Shown here: positions 35,660 to 53,459 of the stretch, in pieces | How the letters are laid out: every line of letters begins with the position of its first letter | Numbering within the stretch: position 1 is the first letter of the stretch | NCBI RefSeq assembly: GCF_000243695.2 | Contig: NZ_AHMN02000004.1 | Location: 790,707 to 854,706 of the forward strand | Source of the DNA: Leptospira kirschneri serovar Cynopteri str. 3522 CT | Lineage (GTDB): Bacteria > Spirochaetota > Leptospiria > Leptospirales > Leptospiraceae | Length of the DNA: 64,000 nucleotides | Direction of reading: 5' to 3' | Program-made: the position numbers and the translations under genes | The notes under the pieces: model-generated | Database searches by the model: none | Told to the model about the DNA's origin: nothing | Seen by the model: the letters and a program-made list of their open reading frames with translations, nothing else

Positions 35660-35692
35660 CCACCGGGAAAAAATCTCCCGGTGGAACTTTTT
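35652..35692 (-). terminator. Terminator of flaB (bidirectional form)
   Basis: CCACCGGGA (35660-35668) pairs perfectly with TCCCGGTGG (35676-35684) over a 7-nt loop. A runs on one side and T runs on the other give U-tracts in both directions. It lies 32 bp past the flaB stop, so it should end the flaB transcript. Confidence 0.93.
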
Positions 35693-35724
35693 TTTATCTA
35701 CCTTCCCTCCTGGAAGGCTTCCTC

Positions 35725-36664
<940 letters not shown>

Positions 36665-36837
36665 CAGACCACCTGACAGACCAGGCGTCCTACCACGGAG
36701 TTATATTCGATTATCAATCGCTATCAATTCAACAAACCTCTTTGATCCCAAAAGGACCATGGAAAGCGAATATTTGAATTTTAGAATATTCTTTAGATGA
36801 ACCTTCCATCGTTCTTCAGGGATTCTCAAACACGAAT

Positions 36838-36992
36838 AGCCGCGTAGAGCGGCTTTCTTAAAAAGGTCGGAAAACGGACCGGATGGAATTTAGGAATCAA
36901 TTCCGGAAGGAAACGCATCCTAGGGATGCGCTCCTCTTCCGGTCAGTTATTCTCCTGCCCTTACGGTCGCCGAAATATTTCGGCGACCGTAA
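36838..36992. repeat. Cluster of hairpins between the two flaB genes
   Basis: In order: AGCCGC-GTAGA-GCGGCT (36838-36854) followed by TTCTT; a nested structure with outer CCGGAAG (36903-36909) / CTTCCGG (36936-36942) and inner CGCATCC (36914-36920) / GGATGCG (36924-36930); and a perfect 32-nt palindrome with arms 36961-36976 and 36977-36992 (TTACGGTCGCCGAAAT and its complement). A further weaker stem overlaps the flaB (copy 2) stop. They lie just past that gene in its direction of transcription. None has a long T-run on the minus strand. Confidence 0.8.
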
Positions 36993-37017
36993 GATCTTAA
37001 CCGTTCAGGTTAAAATC

Positions 37018-38489
<1,472 letters not shown>

Positions 38490-38750
38490 ATGAAAGCATA
38501 TTCCCGTTGTCGAATTTGTGGGTTTGACCCTGGGTATTTTCCTTGGGGTGCGGATGGGAAATCTCCGGATTTCACATTTTGTCCTTGCTGTGGATGCGAG
38601 TTTGGATATCAAGACAGCTCACTTGCAGGAATAAAGAACTGGCGAAAGAAATGGGAACAGCGGGGATACGCCTGGGATGAACCTGGCCAAAGGCCGGAGA
38701 ATTGGGATCTCGAGCAACAACTAGCATCAATCGCAAATGAATTTCTCTGA
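38490..38750 (+). CDS. Zinc-ribbon (CPCC-type) small protein
   Basis: From ATG 38490 this is an 86-residue protein with CRICGFDPGYFPWGADGKSP followed by FCPCCGCEFGYQD, two Cys pairs that make a zinc ribbon, then a Trp-rich tail (WRKKWEQRGYAWDEPGQRPENW). Proteins of this pattern are common as orphan genes and occur next to polymorphic toxin loci, where they may act as immunity proteins; that is an inference. Higher GC than neighbours and a position in a repeat-rich region suggest horizontal acquisition. The longer frame to 38415 has no better start. Confidence 0.8.
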   Translation: MKAYSRCRICGFDPGYFPWGADGKSPDFTFCPCCGCEFGYQDSSLAGIKNWRKKWEQRGYAWDEPGQRPENWDLEQQLASIANEFL

Positions 38751-39200
38751 ATCGATCCCGCAAATTTAATCCTTAATAGAATGAGACAATGCAGGAACGA
38801 TCGCCTTTCCGGCCTGAAAGTGCATTTTATATTGCTCCTCCTCGATCATAGCCTTCATCCAAATAGTTTTTCACCCAGCAGGGCTTGTCCAGAAACTTGA
38901 AAATGTAGGAACTCTTATGCTTTTAAACGATCAGAAAAAGCATATCAAAAGCCTAAAGAATCGCCAAAGAGACAAAATCTGTGGGAACTTCTGCAAATTT
39001 TCTTTCAGCTTTTGGAACAAACACTCAGCAAAAATTCTCGACTCGGATTGCCTCGAATCCTTCGGATGGATTCATGATTATAGACTATTCTCCTAGGAAA
39101 GTTAGGCCTTGGTTGTTATCGACGGCGTCTTTTACTACGGAATAAAATTCCTTCAAAATAAACATTCTACTTTCGTCTTTTTCGGAAGTCATCGCCTCCT
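38751..39200. other. Intergenic stretch of 450 bp between the two accessory genes
   Basis: No gene found. AATGTAGGAACTCTTATG near 38904 and CTGTGGGAACTTCTGCAAAT near 38980 are two members of the AGTTCCYACA family, here about 75 nt apart. Base composition becomes visibly less AT-rich towards 39200. Confidence 0.45.
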
Positions 39201-39872
39201 TTATGAATCCACAAGAGGAATGAGTACACTGGCGAGTGGTTGTCTGTTTCGGTCGAGCAGTACAAAACTGCGCTTCACAATGGCCGTAGCGGCGACTGGT
39301 AGATCGTCCTCAATATAGAGTGGTCCTGGTTTGTGAGCTACAATGATTTCACCAATTTGCTTGCCTTCATAAGAAAATCGAGTCATAACGCTCGTTGATT
39401 TATAAACGGCGACTAACCACACATCACAAACAATGCCTGTTTTTCTGTCAATTTTTCTGAGCTTGTCGAACAGGTGCGCACATGGCGGACTCTGCGTACC
39501 GATATGTCCCAGTACGTCCCGCAACTCGACGTTATCCCATCCAGTCTCCAATCGTATATGCTCAAGAGCTTCCAATACCAAGTTTGAAACCCAAAGGTAG
39601 TCGTGAACTTTTAAACGAACTAGACTAATGTCGCAAGCTTCAGTGACCTCGCAGACGTTGAGCGCTACCGAGACGTCACCATGCCATTCTTGCGCTATGG
39701 AATGGTCAGCAATAGACACGGCTATCTTCCTAAAAGGTGCAGACACATTCCTTTCTCGAAGCCAGAGACGAATTGCTTCGAATACAGGAAAGAGAGCTTC
39801 ATTGCAAGATTTTTGTTCAATTTGAGCCAGCCCCGCAGGTCGTACATATATTTGGAAGTCTATGAGGCGCAT
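39201..39872 (-). CDS. Hypothetical protein of foreign appearance, 223 residues
   Basis: I do not recognise this protein. It has 223 residues without signal peptide or membrane helix, and with several Trp and Cys (AIRLWLRERNVSAP, DYLWVSNLVLEALEHIRLETGWDN, GTQSPPCAHLFDKL, VCDVWLVAVYK, LVDS end). Codon choice is clearly richer in G and C than any neighbour (many CTG, GCG, CGC, GTC), unlike a resident gene. With the zinc-ribbon gene 450 bp away it may be part of a small acquired accessory pair. No ribosome site is obvious; the ATG at 39872 is the best start. Confidence 0.7.
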   Translation of the reverse strand: MRLIDFQIYVRPAGLAQIEQKSCNEALFPVFEAIRLWLRERNVSAPFRKIAVSIADHSIAQEWHGDVSVALNVCEVTEACDISLVRLKVHDYLWVSNLVLEALEHIRLETGWDNVELRDVLGHIGTQSPPCAHLFDKLRKIDRKTGIVCDVWLVAVYKSTSVMTRFSYEGKQIGEIIVAHKPGPLYIEDDLPVAATAIVKRSFVLLDRNRQPLASVLIPLVDS

Positions 39873-39996
39873 GCTCTGTAAATTTATTTCTAATTGATTG
39901 CAAAAGTCGGATTAGACAATCATAAAAAATAGTTTCTTGATCCAGTTTTTATCTCTTTTTTAGAACCTTGAAAACTTCAGAGATTCAAATCCAATA

Positions 39997-40039
<43 letters not shown>

Positions 40040-40072
40040 CATAAAATTAATCTTACTTTTCTAATTTCATTT

Positions 40073-41449
40073 TTAAGAAGATTTGATCTCCCCCTGAGAT
40101 CCAAAAGAATACCAATTGATCTTTCGGGTAAAATGCATTAAAAGCGCTAAAAACACAAATACCACAACGGAACCTATGAGCAAGGCGTAGTCTTCGGAAG
40201 ATAAAATTATATACAAGAAAGAATATAAACCGAAATAAAATCCTCCAGCAATAAATCCCCTCTTTTTACTTTGTAAAATGGAAGTCGCATAATAAAATAT
40301 GAGACCGGAAACCGCAAGAGATGCAATCGCGTAAGATATTATAAAACCTAAATGTTCCGACAAAGATAAGTTTAAAATGTAAAATACAACCATCACAAAC
40401 CCAATCATCAGATATTGAAATGGATGAAGAATCTTTCCTCCAAAAATTTCTAATAAAAAGAAAAGAGCAAAACTAGCCGCAATCAATAAAATCGCGTATT
40501 TAATAGATCTTTCTAATTTTAGATAATGGTCCACAGGAACGATCAACCGAACTCCAAGCCCAGAAGATAAAATAGTACCCAAAGTTGAATGTTCCTCGGA
40601 AGAAATTACTTGTGGATAATTTCTAGAAAAATAAGAAGATTCCCAAGTTGCTTGAAATCCATTTTCAGAAATACTTCTTTCTTTTGGTAAAAAACTTCCC
40701 TCAAAGGACGGATCTTTCCAATTCGAAGAAATTTGAATCTTAGTTTCTTTACCCAGAGGAATTAAACCCATAGAATCAGAACCTTGAGTTGGAATTTGAA
40801 TTTGAAACGTAAGTGGAAACTTAAAATCCAAAAGATTCATTTTAGAATGTAATCCAGATGTAAAATGTTCGGAAGAAGAACCCGGTTGAAACGTTTTTTC
40901 TTTTTCAGCTAAAAACAATTTAACGTCATTTCCAATTCCTTTTGCGTCATTGACAACAACGATCATTTTTGATTCCGCCCAGAAAATTTTTTTTGTATTC
41001 ATTGGAAAATCAGAAACAGACGGTTGTTTAAAATTTCCTTGGAACTTTACATTTCCATGATATAAAACCGCTTCATAAATTCCTCTCTTTCTCTTTTCTG
41101 CTTTTAAATCCGTTTCTAAGTTGAGTTTTTCCGGAAGAAAATACATTTCTTCAACTACTTCTACTTGAGTACGAATTTGCTTTCTATTTCGATCTTGATT
41201 TACTCCTTCCCAAATTGCTGGATCTTCCTTTACTTCTTCTCGGATTATTTGATAAGGAATTACTAAAAAAGGGCCGGCCATCTCCTGCTTACCACCCCAT
41301 TTGGAACTCATTTCTCCTACCGCTTCTCCAGCTCTTTCCTGTCTTTCAAAAACTAACGAACCGACCAAGTTGATCGGAATTAATAACAAACCAAGCATTA
41401 TTCCTAAAATTAAAATCCTAAGACTTACGGACGATTGAATTTTAAACAT
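40073..41449 (-). CDS. creD: Inner membrane protein CreD
   Basis: From ATG 41449 (GGAG about 9 nt upstream) this is a 458-residue CreD protein. The N-terminal helix (SVSLRILILGIMLGLLLIPI) is followed by a large periplasmic domain (KWGGKQEMAGPFLVIPYQ, TWESSYFSRNYPQV, GVRLIVPVDHYLKLERSIKYAIL) and six or so C-terminal helices (LEIFGGKILHPFQYLMIGF carries the family LHPFQY motif; SEHLGFIISYAIASLAV). CreD is controlled by CreBC in enterobacteria and Aeromonas and links envelope stress with beta-lactam tolerance. The two-component genes lie just upstream on the same strand. The 480-residue frame start is not favoured. Confidence 0.93.
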   Translation of the reverse strand: MFKIQSSVSLRILILGIMLGLLLIPINLVGSLVFERQERAGEAVGEMSSKWGGKQEMAGPFLVIPYQIIREEVKEDPAIWEGVNQDRNRKQIRTQVEVVEEMYFLPEKLNLETDLKAEKRKRGIYEAVLYHGNVKFQGNFKQPSVSDFPMNTKKIFWAESKMIVVVNDAKGIGNDVKLFLAEKEKTFQPGSSSEHFTSGLHSKMNLLDFKFPLTFQIQIPTQGSDSMGLIPLGKETKIQISSNWKDPSFEGSFLPKERSISENGFQATWESSYFSRNYPQVISSEEHSTLGTILSSGLGVRLIVPVDHYLKLERSIKYAILLIAASFALFFLLEIFGGKILHPFQYLMIGFVMVVFYILNLSLSEHLGFIISYAIASLAVSGLIFYYATSILQSKKRGFIAGGFYFGLYSFLYIILSSEDYALLIGSVVVFVFLALLMHFTRKINWYSFGSQGEIKSS

Positions 41450-41466
41450 ATTATTTTCTCCAATAA

Positions 41467-41682
41467 TTAATCCGCGCATCCGTCTTCGTGCGTTCGGTAT
41501 AATTGTTCCCACCATTTCATCTTTTCTTCCTTGTTCAAAATATTACTCTTACTCAAACGCACTTTTTCTACTAAGACTCTTTCTCGACCTTCCCAGGCCA
41601 TATAAGTCGGGATTAAAAGTCCGATCAAAAGTATGAAAAAGAACAACACTTTAGCACTTACAAAAGATTGAATATTCAACAT
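41467..41682 (-). CDS. Small membrane protein resembling the CreD N-terminus
   Basis: This 71-residue protein (MLNIQSFVSAKVLFFFILLIGLLIPTYMAWEGRERVLVEKV) starts much like CreD itself (MFKIQSSVSLRILILGIMLGLLLIPI): same -IQS-VS- opening, same leader helix ending LLIP, then a short soluble tail. It has its own ribosome site (AAGGAG, spacing about 10). It precedes creD by 17 bp and is surely cotranscribed. It may be a gene fragment left by duplication, or a genuine small partner of CreD. Confidence 0.7.
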   Translation of the reverse strand: MLNIQSFVSAKVLFFFILLIGLLIPTYMAWEGRERVLVEKVRLSKSNILNKEEKMKWWEQLYRTHEDGCAD

Positions 41683-41875
41683 ATACTACATACTCCTTGT
41701 TCTAAGAGTATGTAACATAAAAGTGAGAAACTTATGTGCGAATTGTGAGGATTGTGTGAGGATTTTAGAACTTATACTTACTGATCTTTATGATAAAATG
41801 GTCTGGATTTTAAGAGAAATCCAATGTTTAGACAAAAAATTTGCCGTAAAATCCGTAGTTAAAGTAAATTCGGTA

Positions 41876-42104
41876 TAACGCGAAAGGGATCGATGCGAGG
41901 GAACTTTAACAAAACGCTTTCCTGAATGCTGATCCTTAGAGAGGCATTCGCTGAGTTTCTAAGAATCGCATTTTATATTGAAATTTAAGACAAAAAATCG
42001 TATTACGTTTTCTTTATACAATTTATTGACCAGAACTAAAGAGCCCAGTTCGGCTTGTCTGTGGCAAGTCGGATTCGCCCCCGGTTTTCTTCGCCCTCAC
42101 GTTA
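41876..42104. repeat. Type-1 inverted-repeat element, copy between the kinase and creD genes
   Basis: This fills most of the gap between the two-component genes and creD. It runs from TAACGCGAAAGGG (41876) to CGCCCTCACGTTA (42092-42104), about 229 bp. The left arm contains ACAAAACGCTTTCC and GCATTCGCTGAGTTTC; the right arm contains TACAATTTATTGACCAGAAC (near 42016) and the GC-rich hairpin (GTTCGGCTTGTCTGTGGCAA and beyond). It matches 49584-49791 and 58356-58608. Non-coding. Confidence 0.78.
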
Positions 42105-42120
42105 GTTAAAACCTGTTTTA

Positions 42121-44215
<2,095 letters not shown>

Positions 44216-44294
44216 CCATGAAAATAAAAAACCAATCTCATTTTTAGGAAAAGAATATTTTTACTGGATCCAAAACTTTGGAATTTTTTTCAGT

Positions 44295-44329
<35 letters not shown>

Positions 44330-44365
44330 AAAGATACTTTGCGATTGTTTTCAAAATTTAATTTT

Positions 44366-45348
<983 letters not shown>

Positions 45349-45349
<1 letters not shown>

Positions 45350-46323
45350 TGGCAATTCTTACTTATAGAGAAGCTCTGAATCGGGCCATGTGCGAAGAAA
45401 TGGACAAAGATCCCAATATATTTCTCATGGGAGAAGAAGTGGGGCACTACGATGGAGCGTATAAAGTCTCCCAAGGAATGCTTTCTAAATACGGAGAAAA
45501 AAGAGTCATAGACACTCCCATTTCTGAAAACGGTTTTGCGGGAGTTGGAATCGGTGCCGCTATGGTGGGCTTACGCCCTATCATAGAATTTATGACTTGG
45601 AATTTTTCTTTAGTCGCTATCGATCAGATCATCAACTCCGCTGCCAAGATGAATTATATGAGCGCGGGACAGTTTCCGATTCCGATTGTGTTTAGGGGCG
45701 CGGGGGGTGCGGGCGGAAGGCTCGCTGCTCAACATTCTCAGTCTTTTGAAAGTTGGTATGCACACATTCCAGGTCTAAAAGTAATCGCTCCTTATACTCC
45801 CGCAGACGCCTGTGGACTTTTAAAAACCGCCATTCGAGACAATAATCCTACCATCTTTATCGAAAGTGAAGTGTTATACGGAGCCAAAGGGGAAGTTCCC
45901 GATCAGGAATTTTGGATTCCTTTTGGTAAAGCAGACATCAAAAGAAAAGGATCTGATATAACGATTGTTAGTTGGTCTAGAGCCTTGATGTATGTTTTAC
46001 CGGCGGCCGAAAAACTTTCTCAAGAAGGAATTTCCGTAGAGGTTTTGGATCTTCGTTCCATCCGACCTTTGGACGAAGAGACGATCTATTCTTCCATTCG
46101 TAAAACGAACCGTGCATTGATAGTAGAAGAAGGTTGGGAAGTAGCCGGATTCGGTTCTCAAATCGCTTATTTAATCCAGAAAAATTCTTTTGACGATCTA
46201 GACGCTCCTGTAGAAAGAATCACTCAAGAAGACGTTCCTATGCCTTATGCGGCGAACTTGGAAAAAGCTTCTTTACCCAGCGAAGAAAAAATTATTTCTA
46301 AGGTTCGAGAAATGCTCGAATAA
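45349..46323 (+). CDS. pdhB: Pyruvate dehydrogenase E1 component, beta subunit
   Basis: This 324-residue E1-beta opens LTYREALNRAMCEEMDKDPNIFLMGEEVGHYDGAYKVSQGM and continues DTPISENGFAGVGIGAAMVGLRPI, VFRGAGGAGGRLAAQHSQSFE, and VEVLDLRSIRPLDEETI near 245. The Glu in MGEEVG contacts TPP; the GRLAAQHSQ segment is the E1-beta signature. It forms an alpha2beta2 heterotetramer with PdhA. Start coupling is by one base (TAATG). Confidence 0.96.
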
Positions 46324-46344
46324 CACAAACAAGGAATATTCAAA

Positions 46345-47712
46345 ATGGCTAAAATTGCAGAAATGACTCAACTCAGTCCTACGATGGCAGAAGGCAAAAT
46401 AGTCCGTTGGATCAAACAAAAAGGAGATCCGGTTTCTCCGGGCGAAATCATAGCGGAAGTGGAAACAGATAAGGCAGTGATGGAAATGGAGGCCTTTGAA
46501 ACCGGAACACTTTTGGAAATTTTAGCTCCGGAAGGGACACTCCTTCCAGTAGGAGCACCGGTTGCAATCATAGGAAAACAAGGAGAAGACATTTCTACGT
46601 TAGTTGAAACTGCAAAAAAATCCATTCCAGCGAAAAAAGAAAGTTCGACTGCACAAGGCCAGGCCCCAACTTCCGCACAAAGCGCAACCTCGCAGTCTTC
46701 CACAACTTCACAAAGTGATACGACAAAATCTTCCTCCTCTTCTTCTAAATTTACAATTGAAGAACAAAGTGAAGTATCTACACAGAGTCCTGCTTTTTCA
46801 AAAGAACAAACTATTTCTTATAAACATGGATCTCAAGAAACACAAACCAACAGGTCCGGTCCGATTAAGATATCTCCTTTAGCAAAAAACCTGGCGCTTC
46901 AAAAAGGAGTGGATCTAGGCGAAGTAACCGGCTCCGGTCCGGGAGGAAGAATTATCAAAAGAGACGTTCTTTCTTATCAAGAATCCGGAGGTGGTAAAAA
47001 AAGCTCTTTTGTTAAGCGACAAGATCGTAAGTTGGAATTGACTGGAATGCGAAAAACGATTGCGTCTCGTCTTTCACACTCTACTTCCACGATTCCTCAT
47101 TTTTACCTTACTTTAGAACTGGACGCAAATCCGTTAGACTCTCTTAGAAATTCGTACAATCAAGATCTAAAGTTAGAAGGTTCTTCAAAGATCAGTCTAA
47201 ACGATCTCATTATCAAAGCCTGTTCGCTTTCCTTAAAGGAGGTTCCTGAAGTAAATTCTTCCTGGAGGGAAGATCATATCTTAGAACATGGTAGAATCGA
47301 CATAGGAATTGCAGTTTCCATAGAAGGAGGTCTCATTACGCCCTATGTTCGAAATGCGGATCAAAAATCGGTGAGTGAAATCAGTCTTGAAATAAAAGAA
47401 CTTGCTTCCCGCGCAAGAGAAAGAAAACTCAAACCCGGAGAATACACCGACGGAACGTTTACAGTCTCTAATTTAGGAATGTTTGGAATTTCTTCTTTTA
47501 CGGCAGTTATCAATGAACCAGAAGCAGCAATTCTTGCCGTAGGTGCCCTAGTACAAAAACCAGTCATCAAAGAAGGAAACATAGTAGCAGGAAAAACATT
47601 AAACGTTACTCTTTCTTGCGATCATAGAATTGTGGACGGCGCGACTGGGGCCAGATTTCTTTCTTCCTTTCGGGAATTTACGGAACATCCAATTCGCCTA
47701 CTTACAGGCTAA
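46345..47712 (+). CDS. pdhC: Dihydrolipoamide acetyltransferase (E2) of pyruvate dehydrogenase
   Basis: This 455-residue E2 has one lipoyl domain (lipoyl Lys near 43 in ETDKAVME), a long Ser/Thr/Gln-rich linker (about 95-165), a peripheral subunit binding domain near 175-210 (ISPLAKNLALQKGVDLGEVTGSGPGGRIIKRDV), and the acetyltransferase domain with HRIVDG (His near 427, Asp near 431). Only one lipoyl domain is present. The E3 gene is not adjacent. AAGGAA lies about 8 nt before the ATG. It passes acetyl from E1 to CoA. Confidence 0.95.
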   Translation: MAKIAEMTQLSPTMAEGKIVRWIKQKGDPVSPGEIIAEVETDKAVMEMEAFETGTLLEILAPEGTLLPVGAPVAIIGKQGEDISTLVETAKKSIPAKKESSTAQGQAPTSAQSATSQSSTTSQSDTTKSSSSSSKFTIEEQSEVSTQSPAFSKEQTISYKHGSQETQTNRSGPIKISPLAKNLALQKGVDLGEVTGSGPGGRIIKRDVLSYQESGGGKKSSFVKRQDRKLELTGMRKTIASRLSHSTSTIPHFYLTLELDANPLDSLRNSYNQDLKLEGSSKISLNDLIIKACSLSLKEVPEVNSSWREDHILEHGRIDIGIAVSIEGGLITPYVRNADQKSVSEISLEIKELASRARERKLKPGEYTDGTFTVSNLGMFGISSFTAVINEPEAAILAVGALVQKPVIKEGNIVAGKTLNVTLSCDHRIVDGATGARFLSSFREFTEHPIRLLTG

Positions 47713-47725
47713 GGATTTTATTTTT

Positions 47726-48745
<1,020 letters not shown>

Positions 48746-48872
48746 ATGATTATATTTTACTAGGAGTTTGTCCCCAGACCTTAAAATAAATCATTTTTGA
48801 ACCTTCAATAAAATGTAATAATTCCTACAAAAACCGCGAATGAATGATTTACAGTTTTTTTACTAATCTCAT

Positions 48873-49321
<449 letters not shown>

Positions 49322-49583
49322 CTCTTTCGTATTTCTTACAACTTTTATTTTTTAGAATATTTACTTTTATGAATAAACCTTACATTCTTCTAAAGCCGTA
49401 ATCGAATTTAAGTAAATTTTATAAAGCCGATCTATTTGTTTTAAATCTTAAAGTAATATGAGTTTAATGAAACTAATCTAACGTGCCGTCTTCTTCACGA
49501 CTTATCGTCTGGAATTTGCGTCGCATTTTTATACCTCTTAAAAAAGTCCAAATGATTTGGGTCGAAAACTTCGAGCCCTAATT

Positions 49584-49791
<208 letters not shown>

Positions 49792-49833
49792 ATTTATGTT
49801 AGTTGTAGATTGATTTTAAAAAAAGAAAATTTT

Positions 49834-49908
<75 letters not shown>

Positions 49909-50051
49909 TATGCTTAGTTACTTTTTCAAAAGAGCTTCTCCGGTCAATCGATTTTGATTTAACGGATTCGAAAAATTCTATTCTGAAAATCCATTCTTTC
50001 ATTTACTGGAATACAAAATTTCACATTTAAAAATATTGGAACCCAATCCAG

Positions 50052-50726
<675 letters not shown>

Positions 50727-50774
50727 ATGTAAGTTCCTTGACTCCTAGGCTTTCTCTCCCATTCTGTCATTGCA

Positions 50775-50866
<92 letters not shown>

Positions 50867-51000
50867 CCAATCATTTAAATAAAAAATTAGGACTCGAAGC
50901 GAAGCTTTGGTAAAGCATTTCGAACGACCTTATAAGCGAAGTAAATGCTTCCAAGACTTTTTCTACGAATTCAAATCTATTCAATTTTTCTATAAAAATA

Positions 51001-51700
51001 AAATGTGGGAACTCTTACAAATTTAGATCTTATAGTAAACTCTGACTTTCCCTCAGTTGATCCGTGAAATAATATTTAGTCGTGAATTCGGTATAACGTG
51101 AAAGGGATCGATGCAGAAAAACTTTAGCAGAACGCTCTCTATCATAACCAACCCCACAAGTATTTGGATCTCAATAGAGTTGTTGAAAAATGAATTCTCC
51201 ATCTGTTTCTATTTCATGGAAACGAGCAATTGAAGTAGTTTTGTTAAACTGAACTATGGAATTTTTCAGCAACTCTAATATAAATCTGTGGGAATTACGA
51301 CAAATCCTCTGTAAAATTTAGTTCCCACAACGCGATCCGTAGAGAGCGTTGTGCTTTAGTTTTCCCTATTTTTGGGTGGGGGTAACTCAATGAATTGCTT
51401 CCCATGGGTCGCAATTCAGGTGGAGAAGTTCGGAAGACTTTTTCTCTATCAGAAAAACATACTTTTTGCAAGTAAAAAGACTCATTCTTGTCGGAACACT
51501 TGAAAAATGTGCGTTTTTGAGCCCACAACGCGATCCGTAGAGAGCGTTGTGTTGAGTTTCCAACGCTTTCGCAAAAAGCGTTTTGCTGAGTTCAATTTTG
51601 ATTCTAAAATCCTATTCAACTTGTGGGGTTGGTTATGGCTCTCTATGGATCGCGTTAACTCAGTAAAACTCTCTCTATGGATCGCGTTTTAGGTCGTTCG
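51001..51700. repeat. Composite repeat region upstream of the DUF1993 gene
   Basis: No credible gene. In order: TGTGGGAACTCTTACAAATT (51003-51022), a single unit of the AGTTCCYACA family; the left arm of a type-1 element (TAACGTGAAAGGGATCGATG, from 51094); a complete type-2 element (51177-51275); and from 51299 to about 51660 a close relative of 21296-21600. That relative includes a short minus frame starting MW(A)QKRTFFKCSDK at 51528 and five or more ATCCGTAGAGAGCG-like copies. Some of its short hairpins recur, for example AACGCTTTCGCAAAAAGCGTT-like near 51570. The block ends just before the ribosome site of the next gene. Confidence 0.75.
51177..51275. repeat. Type-2 short inverted-repeat element, copy 3
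   Basis: 99 bp bounded by GAGTTGTTGAAAAAT (51177-51191) and ATTTTTCAGCAACTC (51261-51275), complementary at 14 of 15 positions. The interior (TGAATTCTCCATCTGTTTCT, then CAATTGAAGTAGTTTTG) aligns with the copies at 21884 and 34989. It is the best preserved copy of the three. Confidence 0.82.
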
Positions 51701-51817
51701 ACGGATTTTGGACAAACTCTTAGATTCAATTTACTTTCTTGGAAAAATTCTATCATAAGAAAAGCCTTTCAAAAAAATGAAAAAAACGCTGATTCTAAAA
51801 AAAAGGAAACAAAACGT

Positions 51818-52324
51818 ATGCTTTTCGAAATCACAATCCAACAATTTACTAAAATGCTCCATCAACTAAAACTACTTTTAGAAAAAGGAGTCTCCTACTC
51901 TGAAACTAAAAAATTCGACGTGGAAGTTCTTTTAAATTCCAGACTAGCACCAGACCAATTTCATTTCATTAAACAAATTCAAATCGTATGTGATACTGCA
52001 AAATTAGGAGTTTCTCGCCTAACAGGAAAAGACGCGCCGAAACATGAAGACCAAGAAAAAACGTTATCAGAATTACAAACAAGAATCGATTCCACGTTAA
52101 ATTACCTTTCAACGTTCACGGAAAAAGATTTCTCAGAAGCAAACGATAGAAAAGTCTCCAATCCTCGCTGGGAAGGGAAATATTTAACTGGAAAAGAATT
52201 TGCAATTCAACATTTGATTCCTAATTTCTATTTTCATATTACCACCGCTTATTCGATTCTGCGTCATAATGGCGTAGATATAGGAAAGAAAAACTATCTA
52301 GGTGAAATGCCTTTCAAAAGTTAA
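51818..52324 (+). CDS. DUF1993 family protein
   Basis: From ATG 51818 (GGA about 11 nt upstream) this is a 168-residue helical protein. [44 protein letters not shown], then [37 protein letters not shown], match the DUF1993 pattern (DinB-like four-helix bundle). The His residues in [10 protein letters not shown] could ligate a metal as in DinB-type proteins, an inference. A longer frame beginning at 51677 runs through repeat sequence and is rejected. It lies 20 bp ahead of the deacetylase gene and may be cotranscribed. Confidence 0.85.
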   Translation: MLFEITIQQFTKMLHQLKLLLEKGVSYSETKKFDVEVLLNSRLAPDQFHFIKQIQIVCDTAKLGVSRLTGKDAPKHEDQEKTLSELQTRIDSTLNYLSTFTEKDFSEANDRKVSNPRWEGKYLTGKEFAIQHLIPNFYFHITTAYSILRHNGVDIGKKNYLGEMPFKS

Positions 52325-52344
52325 AACAATCGCGGAGGAGTTTT

Positions 52345-53247
<903 letters not shown>

Positions 53248-53459
53248 AATTTTTCACGTTTTTTTTTATTAAAATTCTATTTTCATTCGGAAATATCGAA
53301 CCGTTTTGGAAGATCTACTTTCCAACTAAGGCAAAATAGTTTATCAACGTGACACTTACTTTCAGATACTTTGAAATCAATTTTTCCCTATAGAATCAAG
53401 TATTATGATTCCATTAAGAAAGTATAGTTCCGTTTATAGTAAAGTTTAAGTATATCTAA

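Noticed and set aside
51507..51692. 61-codon + strand frame in the 51-kb repeat block
   Set aside because: It is made of ATCCGTAGAGAGCG-type repeat copies, and a similar peptide string arises on the opposite strand in the 58.4-kb element, so it is repeat sequence.
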